Shown: positions 35,508 through 45,060, counted from the stretch's first letter. The stretch: 64,000 nt of DNA from an uncultured Desulfobacter sp. (GCF_963666675.1 NZ_OY762929.1:558001-622000); one strand, 5' to 3'. The notes: generated by a model not told the origin, from the sequence alone. Translations and numbers: made by a program.

Positions 35508-37556
35508 ATGTTCAAAAAATTAAAATTGACGGAAAAGTTAATGTTATCCGTGGGCACCATGGTGGTATTGTCGTTTATTATCACGGTCACCTTCATCACA
35601 ACAAAGGCCACTGATATATCCAGCCGTCAGGCCATAGCGCTCCTTGACACCACGTCCCTGAAATATGCCGACGAAATCAAGCTTGACATTGATGGGGCTT
35701 TTGGTGTCGCACGATCGTTGTCATATGCAACCCAGAACATGAAAAAGACCGGGAAGCTGGTAAAAAGGCAAACCCTTTTAGCAATGATGGAAGGCATGCT
35801 GAACAACAATCCCGGCTATTTGGGCATATGGATTGTGTGGGAACCCAATGCCTTTGATGGGCGGGATCAAGATTTCAAGGGTGCGCCCGGCCACGACGAA
35901 CAGGGACGTTTTGTTCCATATTGGAATCGTGTGGGCGGTGTTCATCTGGAAACGTGTGTTGAACTCAATGGAGAGTGGTATACCAAAGCCCGGGATACCG
36001 GAAAAGAAGTAATCATGGATCCCTTTGAATACGAGGTCGGCGGTAAATCCATCTTGTTGGTCAGCGTTTGTGTGCCCATTGTGGTGGACGGCACCTCAAT
36101 CGGTGTCGCCGGTGTGGATTTTTCCATGGAACAGATTGGGGCACTGGTTGACGATATTACCGTTTTTGAAACCGGATATGCGGTATTATCAACGGAAAGC
36201 GGTATGATAACAGCCCATCCAGACAAAGAAAATATCGGTAAAACCATTGGTGACGTATATCCGGAAAATGTAAAACAGCTTGTAAACAATACCGATGTGA
36301 AATTTGAAAACATGCCCCTGGAAACAACCGGGGAAAAAGGTGTCATTGTCTCTAACCCCATTAACATCGGAAAAACCGGAACGTCCTGGACAATATTTAT
36401 CACTGCGCCCACCAACAGAATATTGTCAAGCGTATATAAGATGAGGAATTTGAGTGTTCTCATCTGCTGCATATCCTTAGGGGTGCTGGCGGCGTTGATT
36501 TTTTTCCTTGCCCGGATTGTCATTGTAAGTCCGGTGAATCGGGTTGTGGGGAGCCTTGATAATATATCCCGGGGCGAAGGCGATCTGACCCAGCGACTGG
36601 ATGTTAATTCAAATGATGAACTTGGTCGTTTGGCCGAGGTTTTCAATACGTTTATTAATAAGCTGCAAAAAATGATAAAAGATATTGCCCACGGGGTGGA
36701 TACACTCTCCTCTTCTTCCACTGAATTGTCCGCCATTGCGCAGCAGATGTCCGACAGTTCCGCCCAGACTTCAAATAAGTCCCAGACCGTTGCTGCTGCA
36801 AGTGAGGAAATGTCAAAAAACATGAACTCGATTTCCGCCGCCATGGAGCAGTCAAGCGCCAATACCAATACCGTTGCCACGGCTGTGGACGAAATGAATT
36901 CCACCATCAATGAAATTGCACAGAATTCAGAAAGTGCCAGAGGCATTTCAGAAAACGCCGTTTCTAAAGTGGAAGAATCAAGCGGTGAAATGAATCGACT
37001 CAACGAAACAGTGAAAACAATTGGACAAGTCGTGGAAACCATCACTGATATTTCAGAGCAGGTCAATCTGCTTTCTCTCAATGCAACCATTGAGGCGGCA
37101 CGGGCAGGAGAAGCCGGAAAAGGGTTTGCAGTTGTCGCAAATGAGATTAAAGATCTTGCAAGCCAGACAGCACAAGCCACTAAAGATATCAAAGAGCGAA
37201 TTGAAAATATCCAAACCAGCTCATCCTCCACCGTGAAAGTGATAGATGAAATTAACGGTGTGATCCTTGATGTCAATGACATTGTCGGTGCCATTGCCAC
37301 TGCCGTCGAAGAACAATCTGCGGCGACCAAAGAAATTGCTGAAAATGTGAATCAGGTCTCTAATGGAATCCAGGAGGTCAATGAAAATGTCGGGCATAGT
37401 ACACTGGTGGTGAATGAAATTTCCAAGGATATATCAGATGTTAATCAATCGGCTGATGATATGGCGACCCGAAGCAGGGAGGTCTCTTCCAGCTCAGAAG
37501 ATCTTTCAAAACTGGCGGCGGAACTTCATGAAATGATCGGTAAATTTAAGGTCTAA
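35508..37556 (+). CDS. Methyl-accepting chemotaxis protein with Cache sensor
   Basis: A 682-residue chemoreceptor. A first membrane helix (about 12-34) precedes an extracytoplasmic dCache-type domain (about 35-305) with YLGIWIVWEPNAFDGRDQDF, which often marks dCache_1. A second helix is at about 310-335 (LSVLICCISLGVLAALIFFL). A HAMP domain follows and then a long signalling coiled coil whose hairpin tip is QVNLLSLNATIEAARAGEAG, followed by KGFAVVANEIKDLASQT. It will send ligand information to CheA/CheW, which are not encoded nearby. Ligand unknown; Cache receptors often sense small organic acids or amino acids. Confidence 0.95.
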   Translation: MFKKLKLTEKLMLSVGTMVVLSFIITVTFITTKATDISSRQAIALLDTTSLKYADEIKLDIDGAFGVARSLSYATQNMKKTGKLVKRQTLLAMMEGMLNNNPGYLGIWIVWEPNAFDGRDQDFKGAPGHDEQGRFVPYWNRVGGVHLETCVELNGEWYTKARDTGKEVIMDPFEYEVGGKSILLVSVCVPIVVDGTSIGVAGVDFSMEQIGALVDDITVFETGYAVLSTESGMITAHPDKENIGKTIGDVYPENVKQLVNNTDVKFENMPLETTGEKGVIVSNPINIGKTGTSWTIFITAPTNRILSSVYKMRNLSVLICCISLGVLAALIFFLARIVIVSPVNRVVGSLDNISRGEGDLTQRLDVNSNDELGRLAEVFNTFINKLQKMIKDIAHGVDTLSSSSTELSAIAQQMSDSSAQTSNKSQTVAAASEEMSKNMNSISAAMEQSSANTNTVATAVDEMNSTINEIAQNSESARGISENAVSKVEESSGEMNRLNETVKTIGQVVETITDISEQVNLLSLNATIEAARAGEAGKGFAVVANEIKDLASQTAQATKDIKERIENIQTSSSSTVKVIDEINGVILDVNDIVGAIATAVEEQSAATKEIAENVNQVSNGIQEVNENVGHSTLVVNEISKDISDVNQSADDMATRSREVSSSSEDLSKLAAELHEMIGKFKV

Positions 37557-37593
37557 AACCGATATATTGAGAAAAAATATAATTCACATATGA

Positions 37594-37611
37594 GGGGGGG
37601 GGGGGGGGGGG
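37594..37611 (+). repeat. Run of 18 consecutive G
   Basis: An uninterrupted run of 18 G followed by C and GGG, 37 bases after the chemoreceptor stop and about 80 bases from the end of the convergent DUF523/DUF1722 gene. Such tracts slip in replication and sequencing, so its exact length is uncertain, and it could form a G-quadruplex. Confidence 0.85.
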
Positions 37612-37692
37612 CGGGAAAAATAATTTTTTTGCCCTTTTCATTGGACGGGTAAATAGTATGGCTGAATTTTACCTTAATCGGGAGACTGTCCG

Positions 37693-38706
37693 TCAAAAAT
37701 AATTCCGTAATTTCAGTTCAAACGGATGGGGATTGAGGTAGGTCTGTCCCTTGAGCCAGGGCTGGTCGTATTTTCTCACGTAATGGTTGACCATTGTCAA
37801 GGGTACCACCAGGGGCACATAGCCCTGCCGGTACTGGTCAAAGAGTGAAAGCATCTCCTGCTTTTCATCTACACTCAGGTTCTTTTTAAAATAGCCCAGG
37901 ATATGCATGAGTACATTGATGTTCTTTTTTATGGTGGTTTTCAGGTCAAGGGCCTTTAAAAGCAGGCGCTCATATTGGTCGAACAGTGCCTGGGCCCCTT
38001 CTTTTTGGATGGTCTCTTTGCCCGTGGCCACAAGTTTACCCATCTGCCGGTAATGGGCCTGGCTGTGGGAGAGGATCAGCAGTTTATTCTGGGTGTGAAA
38101 GGCCACAAGCCCCCCTAAATTTTTCTGTTCTTCAATGACCTGTCGCCACCGTTTGAGGGTGAATATTTTTTCAATGAAATTTTCTTTTAACTGGGGGTCG
38201 TTAAGCCGTCCTGCCTCTTCCACAGGAATCCTGGGAAAATGTTCACAAAAGGCTTTTGCAAACATCCCTGTGCCGTTTTTGCGGACTTTCCCGTCATCGC
38301 CATAGACCCTGATCCGGTAAAGCCCCGAGGAGGGGGATTTGCTTTTAAATATGAAACCGCAGAGATTTTCCTTTTCAAGGGCGGCCAATTTTCCGGGAAT
38401 CCAGTCCGTCATCATTTGGGTTTTATCTTCCTGGGTATTCCGGGTTACCAGGCGCGGGGCAGCCGGATCACCCACCAGGCGGACCGATTCCCTGGGAATG
38501 GGCATACCGCACTCCACTTCGGGGCAAACGGATACATACTCAACAAAAAGCGACAGGGTCTGGGTCAAATAGCGGTCATGGCTGTGATTTCCGTCATAGC
38601 CGACCTTTTCACCCAGAAGACAGGTGGAAGCCCCGATCTTGATTTTTGGGATATCGATTTGGGTATTGTCCACCTTGGTTTTTTCGATGTTGGTTTTGCC
38701 GGTCAT
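37693..38706 (-). CDS. DUF523 and DUF1722 (YbgA) domain protein
   Basis: A 337-residue two-domain protein. The N-terminal DUF523 domain has IGASTCLLGEKVGYDGNHSHD with conserved Cys/Asp/His residues and VCPEVECGMPIPRE. The C-terminal DUF1722/YbgA domain has GGLVAFHTQNKLLILSHSQ and HYRQMGKLVA. Both are widespread; thiouridine removal has been proposed for some DUF523 proteins, but I make no firm claim. The frame extends to 38730, yet ATG 38706 has GGAGG 4-5 bases upstream and gives MTGKTN as the start, so I use it. It stands alone. Confidence 0.88.
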   Translation of the reverse strand: MTGKTNIEKTKVDNTQIDIPKIKIGASTCLLGEKVGYDGNHSHDRYLTQTLSLFVEYVSVCPEVECGMPIPRESVRLVGDPAAPRLVTRNTQEDKTQMMTDWIPGKLAALEKENLCGFIFKSKSPSSGLYRIRVYGDDGKVRKNGTGMFAKAFCEHFPRIPVEEAGRLNDPQLKENFIEKIFTLKRWRQVIEEQKNLGGLVAFHTQNKLLILSHSQAHYRQMGKLVATGKETIQKEGAQALFDQYERLLLKALDLKTTIKKNINVLMHILGYFKKNLSVDEKQEMLSLFDQYRQGYVPLVVPLTMVNHYVRKYDQPWLKGQTYLNPHPFELKLRNYF

Positions 38707-38805
38707 GTTCCCTCCCGTGGGGTGTTGCAATAAATTGACAGAATCCCTTTAACTATATAGATTTTACAGCATATATCAAATCGCATATTTTATTTAAGGA
38801 GTTGT

Positions 38806-40347
38806 ATGGCACCTTTATCCGAATCCCAACCGACCCCATTGACTGACAAACCTGTCCTGGTCACCGGCGCCACAGGCTATGTGGCAGGGCGCCTTATTCC
38901 CTTGCTGCTGGCATCCGGCCGCAGGGTCCGGGCCATGGGCAGATCCCTTGAAAAAATGGGGGCAAGACCCTGGGCCAGGGATCCAAATGTCCAGCTGATC
39001 CGGGGCGATATCCAGGATACGGCCTCCCTTGAACGGGCCGTTGAGGGCTGCGGCACCATTTACTACCTGGTCCATTCCATGATCTCCAGAAAAAAAGAGT
39101 ACCGGGATGCCGACCGCATCGGCGCCCAGAATATGGTCCGGGCCGCAGCCGCCCGAAAGGCGGACCATATGATCTATCTGGGCGGCCTGGGCGAGATGGA
39201 TCACCCCAACATCAGCCGCCATCTGGTCTCCAGAAATGAGGTGGGAAATATTCTGATGAGCGGCCAAGTTCCTGCAACCGTGCTCCGGGCAGCCATGATT
39301 CTGGGGTCGGGCTCCGCAAGCTTTGAAATCCTGCGCTACCTTGCCGAGCGTCTGCCGATCATGATTACCCCCCGGTGGGTGCATATGCCCACCCAGCCCA
39401 TTGCCATATCCAATGTCCTGGGCTACCTTATGGGGTGTTTGAACGTCCCTGAAGTCAGAAATCAGACCTTTGATATCGGCGGACCGGATATTGTGTCATA
39501 CAAGGATCTGTTTTCCATATTTGCCCGGACCGCCGGAGTGCCCATTCCCCTGATGATACCAGTGCCGGTGCTTACCCCTAAACTGTCGGCCCTGTGGATT
39601 CACCTGGTGACCCCGGTGCCCTCGGCCATTGCACTTCCCCTGACCCAAGGCTTGAGTCTGCCTACCATCTGTCAGGATGACCGGATTAAAAAGATTATTC
39701 CCCAGGAACTGATCACCTGTGAGCAGGCCATTGAACGCGCCCTGGACCGCATCAGCCAGGAACAGGTGGATACCTGCTGGGCCGATGCCGGTGAACTCAA
39801 ATACCCGGAATGGGCCCATTGCGGGGATTCCGGGTACTCCGGCGGCACCCTGCTCAAATGCGGATACAAGGCAACAGCCGCGGCAACGCCCGAGGATATC
39901 TGGCCTTGTATCCAGGCCATCGGCGGAAAAACCGGGTATTATGCGGCGGACCTGCTCTGGGAAATCCGGGGCGTGATAGACAGCCTTTCCGGCGGTGTGG
40001 GCCTTAACCGGGGCAGGCGTTCCACCAAAGAGCTCAGGGTCGGAGACGCGCTGGATTTCTGGCGGGTGCTGGATTGCGAGCCTCCGGAACGGCTGCTCCT
40101 CGTTGCGGAAATGAAAATGCCGGGTCAGGCCCTTTTGGAGATCACCCTGACCCGCGTTTCAGAAACGGAATGCGAAATCACTCTTTTGTCAAGATTTCTA
40201 CCCACGGGCATCTTCGGCATTGTCTATTGGTATGGGCTTTACCCCTCTCACCAATATGTATTTTCCGCAATGCTTAAAGGTATTATAAAGTCGGCAGGGG
40301 TTAAATTATCAACAAAACCCTGGCGGTTTACCCCTAAAATATCATGA
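38806..40347 (+). CDS. NAD(P)-binding SDR-like protein with DUF2867 domain
   Basis: A 513-residue protein. Its N-terminal Rossmann fold starts VTGATGYVAGRLIPLLL (GATGYVAG), with the atypical extended SDR/NmrA-like layout (YLVHSMI, YLGGLGE). From about residue 345 a DUF2867 domain follows (STKELRVGDALDFWRV and PGQALLEITL). Such fusions are common, described as epimerase-like proteins with a lipid-binding-like C-terminal fold; the function is unknown. AGGAG lies before the ATG. Its stop overlaps the next start (ATGA), so it is coupled to an MBL-fold lipoprotein. Confidence 0.85.
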   Translation: MAPLSESQPTPLTDKPVLVTGATGYVAGRLIPLLLASGRRVRAMGRSLEKMGARPWARDPNVQLIRGDIQDTASLERAVEGCGTIYYLVHSMISRKKEYRDADRIGAQNMVRAAAARKADHMIYLGGLGEMDHPNISRHLVSRNEVGNILMSGQVPATVLRAAMILGSGSASFEILRYLAERLPIMITPRWVHMPTQPIAISNVLGYLMGCLNVPEVRNQTFDIGGPDIVSYKDLFSIFARTAGVPIPLMIPVPVLTPKLSALWIHLVTPVPSAIALPLTQGLSLPTICQDDRIKKIIPQELITCEQAIERALDRISQEQVDTCWADAGELKYPEWAHCGDSGYSGGTLLKCGYKATAAATPEDIWPCIQAIGGKTGYYAADLLWEIRGVIDSLSGGVGLNRGRRSTKELRVGDALDFWRVLDCEPPERLLLVAEMKMPGQALLEITLTRVSETECEITLLSRFLPTGIFGIVYWYGLYPSHQYVFSAMLKGIIKSAGVKLSTKPWRFTPKIS

Positions 40348-41459
40348 TAATTTTTACCAAGACGTGCGTGATATCTTCTGCTTTTTGCCGGGTTTGTGTG
40401 CTGATGGCGGTTATTTTGTTTCTTTTGGGCTGTTCCCCGAAAGAGAAGCAAACTTTTTCAGAAGATATCTGGGAAAAAAAAGTAGCCGAGACCCGGGAAG
40501 CAGACTTTTATGCCCCACACAAAAAAGATGACCGATATTTTGCCCCCTGGATGAAAATGCCGGATAAAAGCTTTCTGGATGTTCTGGGTTGGAAGTTGTT
40601 TCCAAAAGACCATTATACGAAGGAAGAAATGGCGTTTCTCCCCGGTATTTTGCAGAATACCCCGGCACGAATTCAAAGGACCCAAGGGGATTTTATCCTC
40701 TGGATCGGCCACAATACCTTTCTTGTCCGGACAGGCGGCCAATACTGGCTCACAGATCCCATATTTTCAAAACGTGCCTTGCTTCCCAAGCGCAAAACAC
40801 CGCCCGCCCTGACCCTGGAAGAACTCAACGCCCTGGTTAAAGCCCCGAATATTTTGATCTCCCACAACCACTACGACCATTTGGACCGCAGGTCCGTCAA
40901 AGGCCTGCCCGCGGAGTCCCGGGTCTTTGTGCCCCAGGGGCTGGCGGATATGGTGAAAAAGATGAATAAACCCCATACCCAGGCCATGGACTGGTGGGAA
41001 GAAAAAATTTTAGGCCCCGGGATCAAGCTGGTCTGCCTGCCCACCCAGCACTGGTCCATGCGCGTCAACCAGGGCCGGAACAAAAGCCTGTGGGTTGCAT
41101 GGTTGCTGATCACGCCTGACACCACCTTTTATTTCGGCGGGGATACCGGTTATTTCAAAGGATTCAAAGAGACCGGGAAAAAATATCCGGGTATCGACTA
41201 TGCCTTCATGGCCACCACCGCCTACCACCCCAGATGGTTTATGCACTACCAGCACATGAACATCCCCGAAGCGGTTAAGGGCTTTAATGAATTGGGGGCA
41301 AAATATTTCATTCCCACCCAGTGGGGCACCTTTCACCTGGGCAGTGAACCCGCAGGCTTTCCCGGCCTTGAGCTTAAACGCTTTATCCGAACCCGGACAC
41401 TGGACTCATCCCGGTTCAAAATTATGGATATCGGTGAAATAATAGAGATCACCCCCTGA
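40344..41459 (+). CDS. MBL-fold metallohydrolase lipoprotein (NAPE-PLD/RomA-like)
   Basis: A 371-residue protein. A hydrophobic start ending LFLLGCSPK is a lipobox, so it is probably a lipoprotein at the membrane. The metallo-beta-lactamase fold shows HNHYDHLDRRS (the HxHxDH site as HNHYDHLD), LPTQHWSM, GGDTGYFKGF and PTQWGTFHLG. This set matches the NAPE-PLD/RomA branch, which acts on phosphodiesters of lipids. Start overlaps the previous stop in ATGA. With the NAD-binding DUF2867 protein it may take part in envelope lipid metabolism, an inference only. Confidence 0.85.
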   Translation: MIIFTKTCVISSAFCRVCVLMAVILFLLGCSPKEKQTFSEDIWEKKVAETREADFYAPHKKDDRYFAPWMKMPDKSFLDVLGWKLFPKDHYTKEEMAFLPGILQNTPARIQRTQGDFILWIGHNTFLVRTGGQYWLTDPIFSKRALLPKRKTPPALTLEELNALVKAPNILISHNHYDHLDRRSVKGLPAESRVFVPQGLADMVKKMNKPHTQAMDWWEEKILGPGIKLVCLPTQHWSMRVNQGRNKSLWVAWLLITPDTTFYFGGDTGYFKGFKETGKKYPGIDYAFMATTAYHPRWFMHYQHMNIPEAVKGFNELGAKYFIPTQWGTFHLGSEPAGFPGLELKRFIRTRTLDSSRFKIMDIGEIIEITP

Positions 41460-41689
41460 ATTAGTCGGCTGTTTTTCATGATACATTGCATGGCGCCGGT
41501 TTGCATGATTTAGTCTTAATATCCTGACGATTTGTTGTCGTCATACTTGTTTTAGGTATTGTTTCTTGATATTATAGAATTAAATCATTCGGCCATGTTC
41601 CCTTTAATTGTTAAAATGAATGCCCGGTAAAGAGAGACACTGTAGTAAGACGTTAAATCCGATTTGATAGACCTCGAAATTTTGAGAGG

Positions 41690-41762
41690 GAAACTCCTTT
41701 AACCATCTACCTTTGAGTGACACGCACCATCTAAAAGGGGACATGGCTAATTACAAAGGAGG
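41690..41762 (+). promoter_or_regulatory. Leader that can mask the ribosome site of the small Arg-rich gene
   Basis: CTCCTTT at 41694-41700 is complementary to AAAGGAG at 41755-41761, the ribosome site of the gene at 41768. Inside, CCTTT at 41710-41714 can pair with AAAGG at about 41734-41738, so the two pairs nest. ACCATCTA occurs twice (about 41702 and 41727). The fold would hide the ribosome site until something opens it. No known riboswitch class was recognised. Confidence 0.4.
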
Positions 41763-41767
41763 GTGCT

Positions 41768-41923
41768 ATGGAAGAAAAGAATATCTTTGGAAGACCGGCA
41801 GATCGGGGCGGACGCAGAAAACTCAAAGACCGCCGCTATTTCCCGGCTGCCGCGCCCGGACCGGAGCGCAGAACCGGGCTTAAACGGCGCAGCGGTATGG
41901 ACCGGCGGCGAGATCACAGATAG
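41768..41923 (+). CDS. Small Arg-rich protein
   Basis: A 51-residue gene not matching any named family I can state. It has an excellent ribosome site (AAAGGAGG, 5 bases before the ATG) and ends right before a strong terminator, so it is a real single-gene unit. The sequence starts MEEKNIFGRPADRGGRRKLKDRR and ends RRSGMDRRRDHR when read in short pieces: GGRRKLKDRRYF, PERRTGLKRRSG, MDRRRDHR. The RRSGxDRR pattern recurs in short proteins and tails of Desulfobacterota as I remember it. The charge suggests nucleic-acid or phospho-ligand binding; this is inference. Confidence 0.75.
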   Translation: MEEKNIFGRPADRGGRRKLKDRRYFPAAAPGPERRTGLKRRSGMDRRRDHR

Positions 41924-41956
41924 ACTGCCGGCTTACCGGTGGCAGTTTTTTTTGCT
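41924..41956 (+). terminator. Intrinsic terminator after the small Arg-rich gene
   Basis: ACTGCC pairs with GGCAGT around CCGGCTTACCGG-like inner pairs, and eight T follow. It begins at the stop codon of the gene at 41768. Confidence 0.88.
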
Positions 41957-42036
41957 GAATGCAGACTGATGTTTCCCTATTGGTATACAGAGGGCCTGCC
42001 CATAAAAGGGCCAGGCCCTGTTTAATTCGTCATGAT

Positions 42037-43047
42037 TTAGATCATTCCCAGATCAATGGCCTTAATCACCTGTTTGGCCTCGTTGAAACTATGGTCCTTG
42101 TCAAGGGCGGCCTGGAAATAGGTTTTGGCCTTGGTCGCGTTTTTTGCATCCAGGTAAAGGCGGCCGATGTTGTAATAGATATAAGGTTCGTCCGGATGAA
42201 TTCGTAATGCCTTTTTGTACTGTTTCATGGCCTCTTTGATATCGCCCTTTTTACGGTAAAGCACTCCCAGCGTGTTGAATACGTTCAGTGAATTGGTGCC
42301 GGACTCCAAGAGTTCATTGAGCATGTCTTCGGCCTTTCCCAGTTTATCGGTGTCCATATAGATCTCTGCCGCGATCCGGGTGCACTCCTCAACCTTATCC
42401 GTGGTCCCCATGGCTTTGTATACCATGGCCATGGCCTTGTACGCCTTGACAAAAAGCCGGTCCAGGCGGGTTGCCTTTGAAAAGGCCTCAATGGCTTCGT
42501 GATGTTTGTTTTGAGCCGTTTTAATGTAGCCGATGTTGTAATAGTATTCCGGATTCTCTCTCTGGTTGATCAGATTCTGGAATAAATCGAGCGCTTTTTT
42601 ATACTCTTTTTTTTCAATGAGTTCGAGACCTTGTTTTACGTTTAACTCGACCTGGTGGATGACAGGGTCCTGCAGGTTCCCCAGGGCTGCAGCCAATTTC
42701 ATTTTTATGGCCTTGGGATTATAGGGGATGACAAAAAGTCCGCTGACCCCTGCCTGACCGGCCTTGATCACCTTTATTTTGGTAAATGCGCTGTCGGTCA
42801 GAAAAAAAGGCAGATCGCCTAACTGCTCTTCTTTTCTCAAAATTTTAAGTAGTGCAAGACCTGACATATCATTCATATCATAGGCGGCAATGGCGCATCC
42901 GAAGTCGGATGATTTTAATAGTGCCCACCCGTTATCTGCACTGTCCGCAGTGATAATTTGGGTGTAGCCGATTTTTTTCAGAGCGGCTGAAAGTCTGTCC
43001 CGCTCCAGGGTATCTTCTGTGATGGTGAGAATTGACGGATGAGTCAT
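42037..43047 (-). CDS. Receiver-like domain and TPR protein
   Basis: A 336-residue protein. Residues 1-125 look like a CheY-type receiver domain (THPSILTITEDTLERDRLSA, CAIAAYDMNDMSGLALLKIL, SGLFVIPYNPKAIKMKL). The position of the phospho-Asp is AYDMNDMSG, so an Asp is present. Tetratricopeptide repeats follow (YYNIGYIKTAQNKH, AYKAMAMVYKAMG, VFNTLGVLYRKKG, YIYYNIGRLY). The start ATG 43047 has AGGGA at a correct distance; ATG 43053 overlaps that site. It follows a class I adenylate cyclase by a few bases, so it is a likely partner or regulator of it. Confidence 0.82.
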   Translation of the reverse strand: MTHPSILTITEDTLERDRLSAALKKIGYTQIITADSADNGWALLKSSDFGCAIAAYDMNDMSGLALLKILRKEEQLGDLPFFLTDSAFTKIKVIKAGQAGVSGLFVIPYNPKAIKMKLAAALGNLQDPVIHQVELNVKQGLELIEKKEYKKALDLFQNLINQRENPEYYYNIGYIKTAQNKHHEAIEAFSKATRLDRLFVKAYKAMAMVYKAMGTTDKVEECTRIAAEIYMDTDKLGKAEDMLNELLESGTNSLNVFNTLGVLYRKKGDIKEAMKQYKKALRIHPDEPYIYYNIGRLYLDAKNATKAKTYFQAALDKDHSFNEAKQVIKAIDLGMI

Positions 43048-43056
43048 GAGCATTCC

Positions 43057-45060
43057 CTATAGTTTGTCCAGCATTGGACGATTTTGTTTAGGTGTCCCTG
43101 GGCGGTGCATGAGGAAACGGTCCGCCAGAGACTCCTTGATTTCGTAAACGGCATCGGTATCCCGGCGTGGGGCCATCTGGAAAAAGAACAGGCGGATCTC
43201 TTTTCCGGCATACTGGTTAATTTTTTCGGCTATGGTTCTATATCTATCATCCAGAGGCTGGTCTATGTCAAGCGGCAACTGTTCCAAAAACAGTTCTCCC
43301 CAGGAATTTAGGGCCAGCAGTTCAACGTGCAATACCCCAAAGCTTGGATCCGGGCAGGCCAGTAGAATCAATATTTTGGTCCACCGGGCATCGTCTTCGA
43401 AACAATCGTCAAAAAGCGGTTTGGCCGGCTGCATTACCAGATAGAGCGCATCTGTGGAGACCGCCGTATCGCTGCTTTCATAAAGGTTGAGTTGGACTGC
43501 AAGTTTAATATGGGTTTTATTCCGTCGATAAAGCCGGTTCTCCATGATCCAGCCGAGCAGTCCTAAAAAACCGCTGGATGTGTGAAGGTCGATGTCATTG
43601 CCTGCATTGGAAAGCGCGGCACTTAATGTCCATTTTTCCATTGAACGCTTTTTGATCAACAGCGTTGAAAACACCTGCCGGGTCAAAAAATTGGAACTTT
43701 CCGGAATTTTGTCTGGTTGCATGTTCAGACGCGCTTTGACCTTGTTGTTCAAAATCCGCATATTCCTTTGTTCCGATACGGGCAGGTCTTTTTCAACGTC
43801 TTTTTCTTGAACCCTGATCTGCTGGTACATCCCGGCCAGGCGTTGGATTAAGTGTGTGTCAAGAAACTGTTTTCCCTGTTCCGGCCAGTTTGGGTATGAC
43901 ATCAGTTTTTTGACCTCGGACGGCGAGATGTTCCAGGTTCGGATATATTTTTCCAGCAATTGTTTTTTGGGTGATCCAGGTTCCGGCAGTCTGACTTTTG
44001 GATAACTGCAGAGCCTGAAAAATATGGCGGTTTTTATCAGTTTGAATCCATCCCGGTCATGGTTCCGGTGATAATGGAGCACGCGATCGAACACGATTTT
44101 GTACGGATCGCTTTCGCAGTCGTCAATACCAGCGCTGGCAAATTTTTGTTTGAGTTCGTCGCATAGAAGCGTGGCACCGGCCTTTTCGTCGGCAATATGG
44201 GAAAAGATCATGGTGGCCTTGAGCAGGGCTTTGACCGGATCTTCCTTGGATTTGCAGATATGCCAGCGGATGCCCTGGTAAATGTCCCTGACGGACGGCA
44301 TTTCAACCTTTCCAAGATCAATAAAATCGTTTAGAAAGAAACTGAGTTCAGGTTGCCGGAATAAATTTGCAACCAGCCGGTCGTAGGTGCCCTGCTGCAT
44401 ATTGGGCGGTAAAATGGTCCATATGGGAATTTTGCCGGCGATCATTAAAAAGGTCCGGTAAAACTCCTCTTTGAGAAACAGCTTGGGGGCGATCATGGTT
44501 TCCGGCCGGTTAAATCCGGCATAGCAGTCTTTTCGTATGTCGCTTTGGTCCATGATGAAAAATGTTACTTCCTGGTCAAAATTTTCCCTGGAAAATTTAA
44601 CGATGTGGTTGAGTTTTTTTTCAAGGTTGTAATATCGTTGTTCGGTAAATTGGGCTTTGTCGATGATGACCCAGTAATCAAAGTCCGACTGGGCCGACTG
44701 GGTAAAGGTCCCCAAAGAACCGATGTGGTAAAATCCAAGTACGCAGGGATTTTTGATGTCCGTTTTCGCTTTGGGAATATGTCCGGGAACCGTTTCAACG
44801 TCCTGCACCGAGTTGTAAAATCCGGACTTTTCAAAATTATGTATGCCGCAGGCTTCAGGCGGTTCGGGTACATATCCTGGAAATTGGGGCTGGTTAATGT
44901 GGATGAGAAAAGGAATTTTGATAAACAGTTCAAGTTTTGGGCCCGAAAGGTAGCGCAATGCCTCACGCATCCGGACCACATTGTAGTTGGAAAAGGCTGC
45001 TTTCTTCCTGATGAGTTTGGCCGTCAGGGTATTTTCTGTGGATGCTGAACGCTGGTCCAT
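43057..45060 (-). CDS. Class I adenylate cyclase-like protein
   Basis: A 667-residue cytoplasmic protein with the N-terminal nucleotidyltransferase domain of class I (CyaA) enzymes: YHIGSLGTFTQSAQSDFDYW, corresponding to the GSxGS...SDxDxW catalytic motif, followed by VIIDKAQFTEQRYYNLEKK. The enzyme makes cAMP from ATP. E. coli CyaA is about 850 residues, and the C-terminal regulatory part here is shorter and different. ATG 45060 is used; the frame is open back to TTG 45087. The cognate gene for a TPR/receiver-like protein follows at once. Class I cyclases are best known from gammaproteobacteria, so presence here is notable. Activity not proven. Confidence 0.8.
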   Translation of the reverse strand: MDQRSASTENTLTAKLIRKKAAFSNYNVVRMREALRYLSGPKLELFIKIPFLIHINQPQFPGYVPEPPEACGIHNFEKSGFYNSVQDVETVPGHIPKAKTDIKNPCVLGFYHIGSLGTFTQSAQSDFDYWVIIDKAQFTEQRYYNLEKKLNHIVKFSRENFDQEVTFFIMDQSDIRKDCYAGFNRPETMIAPKLFLKEEFYRTFLMIAGKIPIWTILPPNMQQGTYDRLVANLFRQPELSFFLNDFIDLGKVEMPSVRDIYQGIRWHICKSKEDPVKALLKATMIFSHIADEKAGATLLCDELKQKFASAGIDDCESDPYKIVFDRVLHYHRNHDRDGFKLIKTAIFFRLCSYPKVRLPEPGSPKKQLLEKYIRTWNISPSEVKKLMSYPNWPEQGKQFLDTHLIQRLAGMYQQIRVQEKDVEKDLPVSEQRNMRILNNKVKARLNMQPDKIPESSNFLTRQVFSTLLIKKRSMEKWTLSAALSNAGNDIDLHTSSGFLGLLGWIMENRLYRRNKTHIKLAVQLNLYESSDTAVSTDALYLVMQPAKPLFDDCFEDDARWTKILILLACPDPSFGVLHVELLALNSWGELFLEQLPLDIDQPLDDRYRTIAEKINQYAGKEIRLFFFQMAPRRDTDAVYEIKESLADRFLMHRPGTPKQNRPMLDKL

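Noticed and set aside
35942..37330. Long minus-strand open frame of about 460 codons opposite the chemoreceptor.
   Set aside because: It is produced by the codon bias of the receptor's coiled coil, rich in Ser/Thr on the reverse strand; no family features.
41640..41762. A cyclic-di-GMP (GEMM) riboswitch before the small Arg-rich gene.
   Set aside because: The conserved GEMM core with its tetraloop-receptor parts is not present; only simple pairing with the ribosome site is seen.
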